64,000 bases of DNA from Roseateles asaccharophilus (GTDB lineage Bacteria; Pseudomonadota; Gammaproteobacteria; Burkholderiales; Burkholderiaceae_C), in contig NZ_SNXE01000001.1 of NCBI RefSeq assembly GCF_004362405.1, positions 124,001 through 188,000 of the forward strand, read 5' to 3'. The translations under genes and the position numbers were made by a program. This document shows, piece by piece, positions 52,559 through 63,069 of this stretch (position 1 is its first letter; each line of letters begins with the position of its first letter). The notes beneath the pieces were generated by a model. That model was not told the origin of the DNA. It was given only the letters and a program-made list of their open reading frames with translations, and ran no database searches.

Positions 52559-54478
52559 ATGGCCAAGGATTTCGAGCAGATGGAAGACAGCAACCGCTCG
52601 GCGAATGCGAGCATCCACGAGGTCTCGGACCCCGCGCGACGCCGCCTGCTGGGTGGCGGCCTGGGCCTGGGGGTGAGCCTGGGCCTGGGCGGCCTGCTGG
52701 CGCCGCTGGCGGGCTGCTCGACCACCGCCACCGGCAGCAGCGGCCCCCGCTTCAGCTTCAAGAGTGTGCCGGTGTCCACGGCCGACCGCGTGATCGTGCC
52801 CGAGGGCTACACGGTGCAGGTGATCGCGCCCTGGGGCGATCCGGTGGGCGTGTCGGGCGACAGCCCGGCCTTCAAGTTCGACGCCAGCAATAGCGCGGCC
52901 GAGCAGGAGGTGCAGCTGGGCATGCACCACGACGGCATCCACTTCTTCAGCCAGGACGGCTCCAAGAGCGGCCTGCTGGTGATGAACCACGAGTACACCG
53001 ACGACGGCCTGCTGCACCCCGACGGCATGAAGACCTGGAACGCTGCCAAGGTGCGCAAGGCCCAGGCCGCGCACGGCATCTCGGTGGTGGAAGTGGCCCA
53101 GCAGGCCGACGGCCGCTGGGAGTTGGTGCGGCCCTCGCCCTGGGCGCGTCGCATCACGGCCAACACGCCCATGCAGATCAGCGGACCGGCCGCCGGCCAT
53201 GCGCTGATGAAGACGGCGGCGGATGCCAGCGGCCGCCGCGTGCTGGGCACCTTCAACAACTGCGCCAGCGGCATCACGCCCTGGGGCACCTACCTGACCT
53301 GCGAAGAGAACTTCATCAACTACTTCCGGGGTCCTGAGCAGCCCGACGCCCACCAGACCCGCTGGGGCATGAAGAAGGGCGACGGTGGCTATCGCTGGGC
53401 CGAGTTCGACGAGCGCTTCGACGCCGCCAAGCACCCCAACGAGGCCAACCGCCACGGCTGGGTGGTGGAGATCGACCCCTACGACTTCAGCGCCACCCCC
53501 GTCAAGCGCACCGCCCTGGGCCGCGCCGCGCACGAGGGGGCCACCGTGGCCCAGACCCGCGACGGCCGCGCCGTGGTCTATATGGGCGAGGACGCGCGCT
53601 TCGAGTACATCTACAAATTCGTCAGCCGCGACAAGATCCGCCCCGGCGGCGCCAAGGCCAATGCCGAGCTGCTGGACCATGGCACGCTCTATGTGGCCCG
53701 CTTCGAGGCCGATGGGCGCGGCCGCTGGCTGCCGCTGCGCCATGGCCAGGGCCCGCTCACCGCGGCCCAGGGCTTTGCGGATCAGGGCGAGGTGCTGATC
53801 AAGAGCCGCCAGGCCAGCGACGCGCTGGGCGCCACCAAGATGGACCGCCCCGAGTGGATCGCCGTGGACCAGCAGGGCTTTGTGTACTGCACCCTGACGA
53901 ATAACAGCAACCGCGGCGGCGCCAAGCAGCCCGGCGTGGACGCGGCCAATCCGCGCGCCAACAACACCATGGGCCACATCATCCGCTGGAAGGAAGATGG
54001 CGACTTCGACGGCGAGCGCTTCGCCTGGAACCACTTCCTGCTGGCCGGCGACCCGAGCAACGAACGCGCCGAGGCCCAGGGCAATGTCAAGGGCGACGCC
54101 CTGGGCTGCCCCGATGGCCTGTGGGTGGACGGCCGCGGCATCCTGTGGATCCAGACCGATATGAGCACCTCGGCCATGGGCAAGGGCGATCTGAAGAACC
54201 TGGGCAACAACGCCATGCTGGCCGCCGACCCGCTGACGGGTGAGGTGCGCCGCTTCCTGGTGGGCCCGGTGGGCTGCGAGATCACCGGCGCCACCAGCAC
54301 GCCGGACGGCCGCACCTTCTTCATCAACGTCCAGCATCCCGGCGAAAGCCCCAGCGAGCGCAGCGACCCGGCCGCCCCCAGCAAGAACTCCAACTGGCCC
54401 GACTTCCGCCCCGACGGCCGGCCGCGCTCGGCCACCCTGGTGATCCGCAAGGCCGATGGGGGCGTGATCGGCACTTGA
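52559..54478 (+). CDS. phoX: Alkaline phosphatase PhoX
   Basis: A 639-residue exported phosphatase of the PhoX (DUF839) family, with iron/calcium cofactors in its characterised members. A Tat-type signal (ARRRLLGGGLGLGVSL, then LAPLAGCS) spans about 25-55, consistent with export of a folded metalloenzyme. Family segments are MHHDGIHFF, NHEYTDDG (about 143-150), TFNNCASGITPWGTYLTCEEN (quoted to CEEN as a key core motif, about 223-243), EYIYKFVS and PEWIAVD. The context of a Pho box and its own start site supports a role in phosphate scavenging. It is convergent with feoB. Confidence 0.93.
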   Translation: MAKDFEQMEDSNRSANASIHEVSDPARRRLLGGGLGLGVSLGLGGLLAPLAGCSTTATGSSGPRFSFKSVPVSTADRVIVPEGYTVQVIAPWGDPVGVSGDSPAFKFDASNSAAEQEVQLGMHHDGIHFFSQDGSKSGLLVMNHEYTDDGLLHPDGMKTWNAAKVRKAQAAHGISVVEVAQQADGRWELVRPSPWARRITANTPMQISGPAAGHALMKTAADASGRRVLGTFNNCASGITPWGTYLTCEENFINYFRGPEQPDAHQTRWGMKKGDGGYRWAEFDERFDAAKHPNEANRHGWVVEIDPYDFSATPVKRTALGRAAHEGATVAQTRDGRAVVYMGEDARFEYIYKFVSRDKIRPGGAKANAELLDHGTLYVARFEADGRGRWLPLRHGQGPLTAAQGFADQGEVLIKSRQASDALGATKMDRPEWIAVDQQGFVYCTLTNNSNRGGAKQPGVDAANPRANNTMGHIIRWKEDGDFDGERFAWNHFLLAGDPSNERAEAQGNVKGDALGCPDGLWVDGRGILWIQTDMSTSAMGKGDLKNLGNNAMLAADPLTGEVRRFLVGPVGCEITGATSTPDGRTFFINVQHPGESPSERSDPAAPSKNSNWPDFRPDGRPRSATLVIRKADGGVIGT

Positions 54479-54484
54479 GCCCGA

Positions 54485-54520
54485 GGGCTGAACGCAGCGC
54501 CTTGGCGTCGCGCTCAGCCC
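54485..54520. terminator. Hairpin between convergent phoX and feoB
   Basis: The arms GGGCTGA and TCAGCCC pair exactly, with a further CGC/GCG pair inside and a loop of about 12 bases. The 3' arm includes the feoB stop codon. There is no U-run, so it may limit convergent read-through rather than act as a full terminator. Confidence 0.45.
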
Positions 54521-56415
54521 AGCAGCCAGCCGCTGATCCGGTACGTCAGGAAGGCGGCCGCATAGGCCAGGGCGAAGAGGTAGGCCAGCATCAGGGCCGG
54601 GATCTTGTAGCCCCCGGTCTCGCGCCGCACTGCAGCCAGGGTAGACAGGCATTGCGGCGCGAACACAAACCAGGCCAGGAGCGAGAAGGCCGTGGGCAGG
54701 CCCCATTGCGCTGCGATCAGACCGCTCAGGACCTGGGCCGCTTCCTCACCGGCGGCCGAGAGCGCGTAGACCGTGCCCAGGGCGCTGACCACCACCTCGC
54801 GCGCCGCCATGCCGGGCACCAGGGCCAGGCTGATTTGCCAATTGAAGCCCAGGGGCTCGAAGATGAGGGCCAGGCCGCGGCCTATCCATCCGGCCACGCT
54901 GTAGTAGATGGGCGGCTGGGTGGCTCCGGCCGGCGCAGCGGGAAAGCTGGACAGCAGCCACAGCAGCAGGGTCAGGGTGAGGATCACGCCGCCCACGCGG
55001 CGCAGAAAGATCTGGGCCCGCTGCCACAGGCCCAGGGCCACAGCGCGCAGGCTGGGCCAGTGGTAGGCGGGCAGCTCCATCATCAGGGGCCGCACCTGGC
55101 GCCCGCTCTGGGTGAAGCGCTTGAGCAGCCAGGCCACGGCCATGGCGCCCAGGATGCCCGCGCCGTAAAGCGCGAAGAGCACCAGGCCCTGCAGCTCCAC
55201 CCAGCCGCCCAGCAGCTCGCGCTGAGGCACGAAGGCTCCGATCAGCAGGGCATAGACCGGCAGGCGGGCCGAGCAGGTCATCAGCGGGGAGATCAGGATG
55301 GTGACCAGGCGGTCGCGCGGGTTGGCGATGGAGCGCGTGGCCATGATGCCCGGAATGGCACAGGCAAAGCTGGACAGCAAGGGGATGAAGCTGCGCCCCG
55401 ACAGGCCCACGCCACCCATCAACCGGTCCAGCAGATAGGCCGCGCGCGGCAGATAGCCCGACTCCTCCAGCAGCAGAATGAAGAAGAACAGAATCAGGAT
55501 CTGAGGCAGAAAGACCAGCACCCCGCCCACGCCGGCAATCAGGCCGTCCACCAGCAGGCTGCGCGGCCAGCCGTCCAGGGCCGTGCCCTGCAGGGCCGCC
55601 CCGGCCTGCTCGCCCAGCCAGGCGCTGCCAGCCTCGATCCAGCCCATGGGCGCCTCGGCCCAGCTGTAGACGGCCTGGAAGAGCCCGAAGAGCAGCAGGG
55701 TCAGCAGCAGCGGACCCACGATGGGGTGGAGCAGCACGCGATCCAGCCGGTCGCTGGGCAGCTCGGGCGTGTCGCGGTCCAGGCCCAGCTGCTGCAGGAT
55801 GGCATTGACCCGCGCCTGGTCCTGGGCGCCGTCGGCCGGCGTCTCGACCGGAGCCGGCAGGTCCCAAAGTTCGCGCCGGTCCAGCAGGTCGCGCAGCGCG
55901 TCCAGGCCCTCGCCCTGGGTGGCCACGGTGCGCAGCACCGGCACGCCCAGGGCGCGGCCCAGGGCCTCGGGATCGATCTGCAAGCCGCGACGCGCCGCCA
56001 GATCGGCCATGTTCAACGCCACCACCATGGGCAGGCCCAGGCGCTGCACCGCCAGCACCAGGCGCAGATTGCGGCGCAGATTGGTGGCATCCAGCACGCA
56101 CACCACCAAGTCCGGCCGCTTCTCGCCGCGGGCGCGACCGGCCAGCACCTCGCAGGTCACGCGCTCGTCGGGAGAGCGGGGGTAGAGGCTGTAGGTGCCG
56201 GGCAGGTCCAGCAGACGCAAGACCTTGCCCGCGGCCGTCTTGAGCCGGCCCTCCTTGCGCTCCACCGTCACGCCGGCGTAGTTGGCCACCTTCTGGCGGC
56301 TGCCGGTCAGGCGGTTGAACAGCGCGGTCTTGCCGCAGTTCGGATTGCCCACCAGGGCCAGCAGAGGCCCGGCGGGGTGGATGTGGATCACCGATTCCTT
56401 GCAGGCGCCGCTCAT
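54514..56415 (-). CDS. feoB: Ferrous iron transporter FeoB
   Basis: A 633-residue integral membrane protein with an N-terminal G-protein domain: G1 GNPNCGKT (23-30), G3 DLPGTY (70-75), G4 NMAD (135-138). The membrane core with two Gate motifs and the FeoB-typical LLLEESGYLPR and SSFACAIPGI segments follow. It imports Fe(II) under low-oxygen or reducing conditions. It is shorter than E. coli FeoB (773), mostly in the G-domain-to-membrane linker and the C-terminus. It overlaps the feoA stop by four bases. No feoC is present. Confidence 0.94.
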   Translation of the reverse strand: MSGACKESVIHIHPAGPLLALVGNPNCGKTALFNRLTGSRQKVANYAGVTVERKEGRLKTAAGKVLRLLDLPGTYSLYPRSPDERVTCEVLAGRARGEKRPDLVVCVLDATNLRRNLRLVLAVQRLGLPMVVALNMADLAARRGLQIDPEALGRALGVPVLRTVATQGEGLDALRDLLDRRELWDLPAPVETPADGAQDQARVNAILQQLGLDRDTPELPSDRLDRVLLHPIVGPLLLTLLLFGLFQAVYSWAEAPMGWIEAGSAWLGEQAGAALQGTALDGWPRSLLVDGLIAGVGGVLVFLPQILILFFFILLLEESGYLPRAAYLLDRLMGGVGLSGRSFIPLLSSFACAIPGIMATRSIANPRDRLVTILISPLMTCSARLPVYALLIGAFVPQRELLGGWVELQGLVLFALYGAGILGAMAVAWLLKRFTQSGRQVRPLMMELPAYHWPSLRAVALGLWQRAQIFLRRVGGVILTLTLLLWLLSSFPAAPAGATQPPIYYSVAGWIGRGLALIFEPLGFNWQISLALVPGMAAREVVVSALGTVYALSAAGEEAAQVLSGLIAAQWGLPTAFSLLAWFVFAPQCLSTLAAVRRETGGYKIPALMLAYLFALAYAAAFLTYRISGWLLG

Positions 56416-56672
56416 GCCATATCGCCCTTCAGCAGGATGCAGGCCGCCTCGGCCCGGCGCAGGGCGAATGTCGATTGCCCGATGCGCACCACCAGGGGCT
56501 CGCCGCCCAGCAAGGCCCGGCTGAGCACACGCACGGGCTCACCCGCCACGAAGCCGATCTGTTCCAGCCAGGGGCCCCACTCCGGGGCGTGGGTCGGCGG
56601 ATTCAGACCGGCCACGCGATGGGATGCGCCAATTTCGGCCTGGGCAAGCGTCAGGGTCAGGTCTTGAGGCAT
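56412..56672 (-). CDS. feoA: FeoA ferrous iron transport accessory protein
   Basis: An 86-residue SH3-like FeoA protein. The C-terminal half EPVRVLSRALLGGEPLVVRIGQSTFALRRAEA matches the family (only part of it is quoted as key residues: GEPLVVRIG, FALRR). It assists FeoB in the membrane. It is the first gene of the feoAB pair, with a Fur-like site just upstream and an ATGA overlap with feoB. Confidence 0.88.
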   Translation of the reverse strand: MPQDLTLTLAQAEIGASHRVAGLNPPTHAPEWGPWLEQIGFVAGEPVRVLSRALLGGEPLVVRIGQSTFALRRAEAACILLKGDMA

Positions 56673-56712
56673 GGTGCAGGCGACGAACGCCGAATTGAAG
56701 CTGCATCATTCT

Positions 56713-56733
56713 AATTGCGATTGACTCTCATTA
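56713..56733 (-). promoter_or_regulatory. Fur-box-like operator of feoAB
   Basis: ATTGCGATTGACTCTCATT reads on the minus strand as AATGAGAGTCAATCGCAAT, close to the AATGAGAATNNTTCTCATT-type Fur motif. It lies 41-60 bases upstream of the feoA ATG, so it would overlap the promoter. The opposite-strand gene at 56835 is about 100 bases away and could also be affected. Confidence 0.6.
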
Positions 56734-56834
56734 CGGTACGCACACCGTCCGCATCAAGTCGGACCGGCGCGACCGGTTCTGCGCTAGTCTTGCCGGGTGA
56801 TCCCTCGCTCCATGCGCCCTGCCGCGCCCCTGCC

Positions 56835-57881
56835 ATGAACAGCTCCCACCCCCGGGCCGAGCAGCTCGCCCGCGTGCTGGTCTACAGCGCCCGCCCCTAT
56901 GACCGCGAGTTCCTGGAGCGCGCCCGCCTGGCCGCCGACCCGCAGGAAAAACGCTGGCGCTTCGACTATCTGGAGGCCCGGCTGGAGCTGGCGACGGTGA
57001 GCGCGGCGGCCGGCGCGCTGGCGGTCTGCGTCTTCGTCAACGACCGCCTGGACGCGCCGGTGCTGGAGGCCTTGGCGGCCCAGGGCCAGCGCCTGGTCCT
57101 GCTGCGCTGCGCCGGCTACAACCAGGTGGATCTCGACGCGGCCGCCCGCCTGGGCCTGGCGGTCGCACGGGTGCCGGAGTACTCGCCCCATGCGGTGGCC
57201 GAGCACGCGGCGGCCTTGCTGCTGAGCCTGAACCGCAAGATCCACCGCGCCCATGCCCGGGTGCGCGAGGGCAATTTCGCCCTGGATGGCCTGCTGGGCT
57301 TTGATCTGCATGGCCGCACCGTGGGCCTGGTCGGCACGGGCAAGATCGCCCGCTGCTTTGCGCGCATCATGGGGCCGGGCTTCGGCTGCACCCTGCTGGG
57401 CAGCGATCCGCAGCCCAGCCCCGAATGCGAGGCCCTGGGCCTGCGCTATGTGGCGCTGGAGGAGCTGCTGGCCCGCAGCGATATCGTCAGCCTGCACTGC
57501 CCGCTCACCCCCCAGACCCGCCACCTCATCGACGCGGCGGCCCTGGCGCGCATGAAGCCCGGTGCGGTGCTGCTCAACACCAGCCGCGGCGCGGTGCTGG
57601 ATGCGCGGGCGGCCATTGCCGCGCTCAAGAGCGGCCGGCTGGGCGGTCTGGCCCTGGATGTGTATGAGGAGGAAGGCGACTGCTTCTTCCGCGACCTCTC
57701 CGGCGAAGCCCTGCAGGACGATGTGCTGGCCCGCCTGCTGACCTTCCCCAATGTGCTGATCACGGGCCACCAGGGCTTTTTCACGGCCGAGGCCCTGAGT
57801 GCCATTGCCGCCACCACGGTGGAGAATCTGAGCAGCTTCGAGCTGCAAGGGCAGCCGCGCCATGCGGTGCCGGCCGCCTGA
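56835..57881 (+). CDS. D-2-hydroxyacid dehydrogenase (LdhA-like)
   Basis: A 348-residue NAD-dependent D-2-hydroxyacid dehydrogenase. The fold elements are LLRCAGYNQVDLDAA (about 92-106), the Rossmann loop VGLVGTGKIARCFARI (about 164-179), SLHCPLTPQTRHLID (about 224-238), LNTSRGAVLD (about 251-260), and the catalytic His in ITGHQGFFT (about 312-320). Similarity is highest to D-lactate dehydrogenase, so fermentative reduction of pyruvate is the best guess. The ATG at 56835 lacks an obvious ribosome site. The cyclase gene starts 32 bases after its stop. Confidence 0.86.
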   Translation: MNSSHPRAEQLARVLVYSARPYDREFLERARLAADPQEKRWRFDYLEARLELATVSAAAGALAVCVFVNDRLDAPVLEALAAQGQRLVLLRCAGYNQVDLDAAARLGLAVARVPEYSPHAVAEHAAALLLSLNRKIHRAHARVREGNFALDGLLGFDLHGRTVGLVGTGKIARCFARIMGPGFGCTLLGSDPQPSPECEALGLRYVALEELLARSDIVSLHCPLTPQTRHLIDAAALARMKPGAVLLNTSRGAVLDARAAIAALKSGRLGGLALDVYEEEGDCFFRDLSGEALQDDVLARLLTFPNVLITGHQGFFTAEALSAIAATTVENLSSFELQGQPRHAVPAA

Positions 57882-57913
57882 GCCCAGCCCCCCCCGCGTG
57901 CCAGCCAGCCACC

Positions 57914-58852
57914 ATGCACAGCCCGCCCCTGCCCCCGACCGACCCCGAGCTGCTGGCGCAGATGCTGGCCCTGCAGGAGGCCAGCCCGCAGCTGATCGGG
58001 GTCTTCGACCAGCACGATGTGCTGCGCTTTGCCAACCCGGCGTTTCGCGAGGCCTTCAACCTGGCGCCGGAGGCGCAGCCGCGCTGGCTGGACATGATGC
58101 GCGCCAATGCCCGCGCGGGCCGCGGCAGCGTGGTCTCGGCGCCGCCCGCGGAGCTGGAGAACTGGCTGGCAGCCGTGGCCTCACGACGCGGCAAGCAGGC
58201 CTTTCGCGCCTTTGAGGCCGATCTGATGGACGGCCGCTGGATCTGGATGTGCGAGACCCTGCTGCCCAATGGCTGGATGTTCTGCTGCGCCAGCGATATC
58301 AGCTCGCTCAAGACCGATGGCCGGGCCCTGCGCCTGCAGCGCGACCAGGCCCTGCGCGCCGCCCAGACCGATGTGCTCACCGGCATCAGCAACCGCGCCC
58401 ATGTGCTGCAGCAGCTGGAGCAACAGCTGGCCGGCCTGCACCAGCCGGGGCGACGTCTGGCGGTGATCCTGCTCGATCTGGACCGCTTCAAGCAGATCAA
58501 TGACGGCCTGGGCCATGAGGCGGGCGACCGCGTGCTCTGCGACTTCGCCCGCCGGCTGCAGCGCAGCACCAGGCGGGGCGATGCCTGCGGTCGCATGGGC
58601 GGCGAGGAGTTTCTGCTCCTGCTGGCCGATGTGGAGGCCGAGCAGGCCCGCGCCATCGTGGAGCGTCTGCTGGAGCAGCTGCGCCAGTCACGACCGCTGG
58701 CCGAGCAGCCCCTGTTCCGCTACACCTGCTCGGCAGGCCTGGCCGTGGCCCGCGCCGGGGACAGCGCGCGCAGCGTGTGCCAGCGTGCCGACGTGGCGCT
58801 CTACCAGGCCAAGGCCGCCGGCCGCGATCGCTGCGTGCTGGCCAGTGACTGA
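57914..58852 (+). CDS. PAS-GGEEF diguanylate cyclase
   Basis: A 312-residue cytoplasmic protein with a PAS domain (about 25-140, LIGVFDQHDVLRFANPAF) and an active-looking GGDEF domain: LLDLDRFKQINDGLGHEAGD (about 183-202) and GRMGGEEFLLLLA (about 229-241, GGEEF). It should make c-di-GMP in response to a PAS signal. It has the same architecture and similar residues as the degenerate protein at 38970-39908, so the two are paralogues. It follows the dehydrogenase by 32 bases. Confidence 0.9.
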   Translation: MHSPPLPPTDPELLAQMLALQEASPQLIGVFDQHDVLRFANPAFREAFNLAPEAQPRWLDMMRANARAGRGSVVSAPPAELENWLAAVASRRGKQAFRAFEADLMDGRWIWMCETLLPNGWMFCCASDISSLKTDGRALRLQRDQALRAAQTDVLTGISNRAHVLQQLEQQLAGLHQPGRRLAVILLDLDRFKQINDGLGHEAGDRVLCDFARRLQRSTRRGDACGRMGGEEFLLLLADVEAEQARAIVERLLEQLRQSRPLAEQPLFRYTCSAGLAVARAGDSARSVCQRADVALYQAKAAGRDRCVLASD

Positions 58853-58872
58853 GGCCGCCCGCCTGGCCCGGC

Positions 58873-59589
58873 TCAGCGCGGCGTGGCCAGCACCTGGGTC
58901 CAGGCCCAGCGCACGCTGCTGGCGCTATTGCTCTGGCTCTGCCGCACACAGGCTAGACCCATCTCGGTGAAGGCGGCGTTCATGATGTTGCGGCAATGGC
59001 CCTCGCTCTTCATCCAGCCCTCCACCACGGCGGCGCTGCTGGTGTAGCCGTAGGCAATGTTCTCGCCCCAGCGGCTCCAGCTGTAGCCCGCGGCGCTGAT
59101 GCGCTGGCCGGCGCTGCTGCCGTCCGAGCCGGTGTGGCTGAAGAAGCTCTTGTCCACCATGTCCTGCGAATGGCGGGCCGCCCCCTGGGCCAGGCTGGCT
59201 TTCCAGCTGAGCGCCGGCGCCGCGGGCAGGCTTTGCGTGCCGCAGACCGCGCCGCGAGCTCGCCGCTCATTGACCAGGCGCAGCAGCTCGGCCTGGAAGT
59301 CGGCCAGCTCGCATTGCTGGGCGCTGCTGAGGCCGGAGTCGGCGGCGGGGCCGGGCACGGGGCTGACGGGCGGGGTGGACGGGGTGGGAGCCACAGGCGT
59401 GGCGGGCGTGGCGGGCGCCGCGGGCCCGGCCGGTGTGGCGGGAGCGGCGGCGCTGCTCTTATCTTCTTCCCCACCGCCGCCGCCACCGCAGGCGGCCAGG
59501 CTCAGCAGCAGCAAGAGGCTGCCCAGGCGGGTCGCCGCGCCCAAGCGGGGCGGAACGAGAGCGGTGGAAGCGGGGCGGAGCAAATGCAT
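58873..59589 (-). CDS. CAP/SCP-domain lipoprotein
   Basis: A 238-residue lipoprotein: signal with lipobox LAAC (Cys at about 32), a Gly run and a long Ala/Pro/Thr linker (about 40-90). The CAP domain includes ELLRLVNERRARG, AARHSQDMVDKSFFSHTG, GENIAYGY and the closing MNAAFTEMGLACV. CAP domains occur in bacterial extracellular proteins of unclear function. The ATG at 59589 begins the lipoprotein signal. Confidence 0.85.
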   Translation of the reverse strand: MHLLRPASTALVPPRLGAATRLGSLLLLLSLAACGGGGGGEEDKSSAAAPATPAGPAAPATPATPVAPTPSTPPVSPVPGPAADSGLSSAQQCELADFQAELLRLVNERRARGAVCGTQSLPAAPALSWKASLAQGAARHSQDMVDKSFFSHTGSDGSSAGQRISAAGYSWSRWGENIAYGYTSSAAVVEGWMKSEGHCRNIMNAAFTEMGLACVRQSQSNSASSVRWAWTQVLATPR

Positions 59590-59781
59590 GGCGCTACGGC
59601 GTGAGGGCTGACAAGGGCCGGATTCTGAAGCCCGCCAAGCGCCTTGTGGCGCCACCAAGGCCCTGTAGCAACAAGCGCTTACCGCTGCAATCGCTGGCTT
59701 ACCTTGGGCGCTGCGCAGCGCCGGCGCAAAAGGGGTCGAGGCCAGGACCGACAATGGGCGCCCCCCATGCCAAGCCGCACC

Positions 59782-60225
59782 ATGCCAGAAACCCTGAGCC
59801 TGCGCGCCGTGACGCGCGAGAACTACGAAGCCATTTGCGATCTGCCCCTGCCAGCGGAGCAGCAAGCCATGCTGGCCAGCAACAGCTGGTCCCTGGTGCA
59901 GGCCGCTTATGAGCCCGACTACCAGCCCCGCGCCATCTATCTCGGCGAGCGCCCCGTGGGCTTCATCATGTGGGTGCCCGAGAGCGAGACCCGGGTGTCG
60001 ATCTGGCGCTTCATGATCGGCAAAGACGATCAGGGCCGCGGCTTGGGCAGCCAGGCCCTGCGCCTGGCCATGGCCGAAATTGCCCAGCAGCCGGGCGTGC
60101 GGGAGATCGAGATCTGCTACGCCCCGGACAATGAGGGCTCACGCCGGCTGTATGCTCGCCACGGCTTTGTGGAGCAGGGTCTGGACCCGGACGGCGAGGA
60201 CATGCTGGCCTTGCTGCGGCTGTGA
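59782..60225 (+). CDS. GNAT family N-acetyltransferase
   Basis: A 147-residue GNAT protein. The cofactor-binding motif is RFMIGKDDQGRGLGSQALRL (about 75-94; the QGRGLG loop holds acetyl-CoA), and the C-terminal part carries NEGSRRLYARHGFVEQG. The SpeG/Diamine-like start NYEAICDLPLPAEQQ suggests a polyamine or amine acceptor, but this is not certain. The ATG at 59782 fits the domain start; one 15 bases earlier is equally possible. Confidence 0.83.
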   Translation: MPETLSLRAVTRENYEAICDLPLPAEQQAMLASNSWSLVQAAYEPDYQPRAIYLGERPVGFIMWVPESETRVSIWRFMIGKDDQGRGLGSQALRLAMAEIAQQPGVREIEICYAPDNEGSRRLYARHGFVEQGLDPDGEDMLALLRL

Positions 60226-60366
60226 ACACCCGGCCGTGAGTGCGCGGCCGTGAAATATGCACGCCACGCCCGCCGAGCGCTGAGCAGAAATGTCCGGCGC
60301 GGCGCACACTGGCGGCCTCACTTTCTGCAGCACCGTCGCCCCGTGGCGGCGGCCGACTCCGAACCC

Positions 60367-60825
60367 ATGACCCGCTTCAGTCTTGCGGCTTGCCGCCGTC
60401 CCCTGACCTTTTTGCTGCTGGCCGGTGGCCTGTGCGGCGCTGTCCAGGCCCAGTACAAATGCGTGGACAAGCGCGGTGCCGTGAGCTTCCAGCAGCTGCC
60501 CTGCAGCAACGAGGAGCGCAGCCAGACCCTGGAGGTGCGCCCCACCAATGTGGCCGTGCCCGCAGTCACGCCGGGCCGCAGCAGCAGCACCCAGCAGGCC
60601 GGCAGCAGCAGCACGGCCACGGCAGGCGCTGGTGGACGCAGCTTCAAGGGCCGCCCCTGCCCCTCGGCGGCCGAGATGCAGCAGATAGAGGCCGAAGCCG
60701 CCACGCTTCGCGAAAACCTCTCCCGGCCTGCAGAGCCTGGCATGGAAGGCTTTCACAATCTGGCCAAAGATCTGTTCAAGGACACGCCACGCCTGGTTGA
60801 GGACATCAAGCGCGCCTGCTTCTGA
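60367..60825 (+). CDS. DUF4124 domain exported protein
   Basis: A 152-residue exported protein: signal (about 1-27, FLLLAGGLCGAVQAQ) and a DUF4124 domain, YKCVDKRGAVSFQQLPC (about 29-45), a small Cys-bounded beta unit. A Ser/Thr/Gly-rich linker follows, then a charged C-terminal helix (AEMQQIEAEAATLRENL). The function is unknown. It stands 142 bases after the GNAT gene and ends before a bidirectional terminator. Confidence 0.8.
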   Translation: MTRFSLAACRRPLTFLLLAGGLCGAVQAQYKCVDKRGAVSFQQLPCSNEERSQTLEVRPTNVAVPAVTPGRSSSTQQAGSSSTATAGAGGRSFKGRPCPSAAEMQQIEAEAATLRENLSRPAEPGMEGFHNLAKDLFKDTPRLVEDIKRACF

Positions 60826-60867
60826 AGCCCTCTGCGCGCCAAGCGGCCGCAGCGGCCGCCACATGAA

Positions 60868-60891
60868 AAACGCCGCCCGAGGGCGGCGTTT
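60868..60891. terminator. Bidirectional terminator between DUF4124 and glpV
   Basis: AAACGCCGCCC pairs with GGGCGGCGTTT around a GA centre. The minus-strand reading ends in five T residues (glpV side, best U-tract), and the plus-strand reading ends in TTTGCTTT. Confidence 0.85.
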
Positions 60892-60911
60892 GCTTTGGGG
60901 CTCAGCTCGGC

Positions 60912-62660
<1,749 letters not shown>

Positions 62661-62680
62661 GCTTGTCTCCTCTGTTGAAC

Positions 62681-62718
62681 AAAAAGCCCCCCGATCAGCG
62701 CGACGCGGCCCCGGGGGT
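62681..62718 (-). terminator. Intercistronic hairpin before glpV
   Basis: On the minus strand CCCCCG and a CGGGGG arm form a long GC stem followed by CTTTTTG. It lies between the glpU stop and the glpV start, 21 bases before the latter. It resembles a terminator or an mRNA-stabilising stem, which would set the ratio of binding protein to permease messages. Confidence 0.5.
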
Positions 62719-62748
62719 GTGAAGGGCCGAATCCTTGAAAACACCGCC

Positions 62749-63057
62749 TCAGCCGCGCCGCATGATCAGGGCCAGCACGGCCATCGACGCGATGAAGCTG
62801 ATCCAGATGCTGGGCTCGCTCTCCAGCGCGAACCACTCGGCCATGCGGCCGGCCAGGCCCACAAAGGCCAGATTGATATAGGCCGCGGTCAGCAGGCCGA
62901 TGAAGAGCCGGTCGCCGCGCGTGGTCTTGAGCGGCAGAAAGCCCTTGCGCAAGCTGGTGGGCGACTTGATCTCCCAGACCGTCATGCCGATCAGCATCAC
63001 GACGATGCAGCTGAAGAAGGCCGCCACCGGGGTCGTCCAATACATCCAATCAAACAT
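62749..63057 (-). CDS. glpU: DUF2160 membrane protein of the glycerol transporter
   Basis: A 102-residue protein with three hydrophobic segments (about 8-28, 50-66, 80-98). It matches the DUF2160 family (FDWMYWTTPVAAFFSCIVVM, GDRLFIGLLTAAYINLAFVG). In rhizobial GlpSTPQUV operons this small membrane protein lies between permease and binding-protein genes, as here. Its exact job in transport is unknown. Confidence 0.8.
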   Translation of the reverse strand: MFDWMYWTTPVAAFFSCIVVMLIGMTVWEIKSPTSLRKGFLPLKTTRGDRLFIGLLTAAYINLAFVGLAGRMAEWFALESEPSIWISFIASMAVLALIMRRG

Positions 63058-63069
63058 CTCGGTTTCTCC

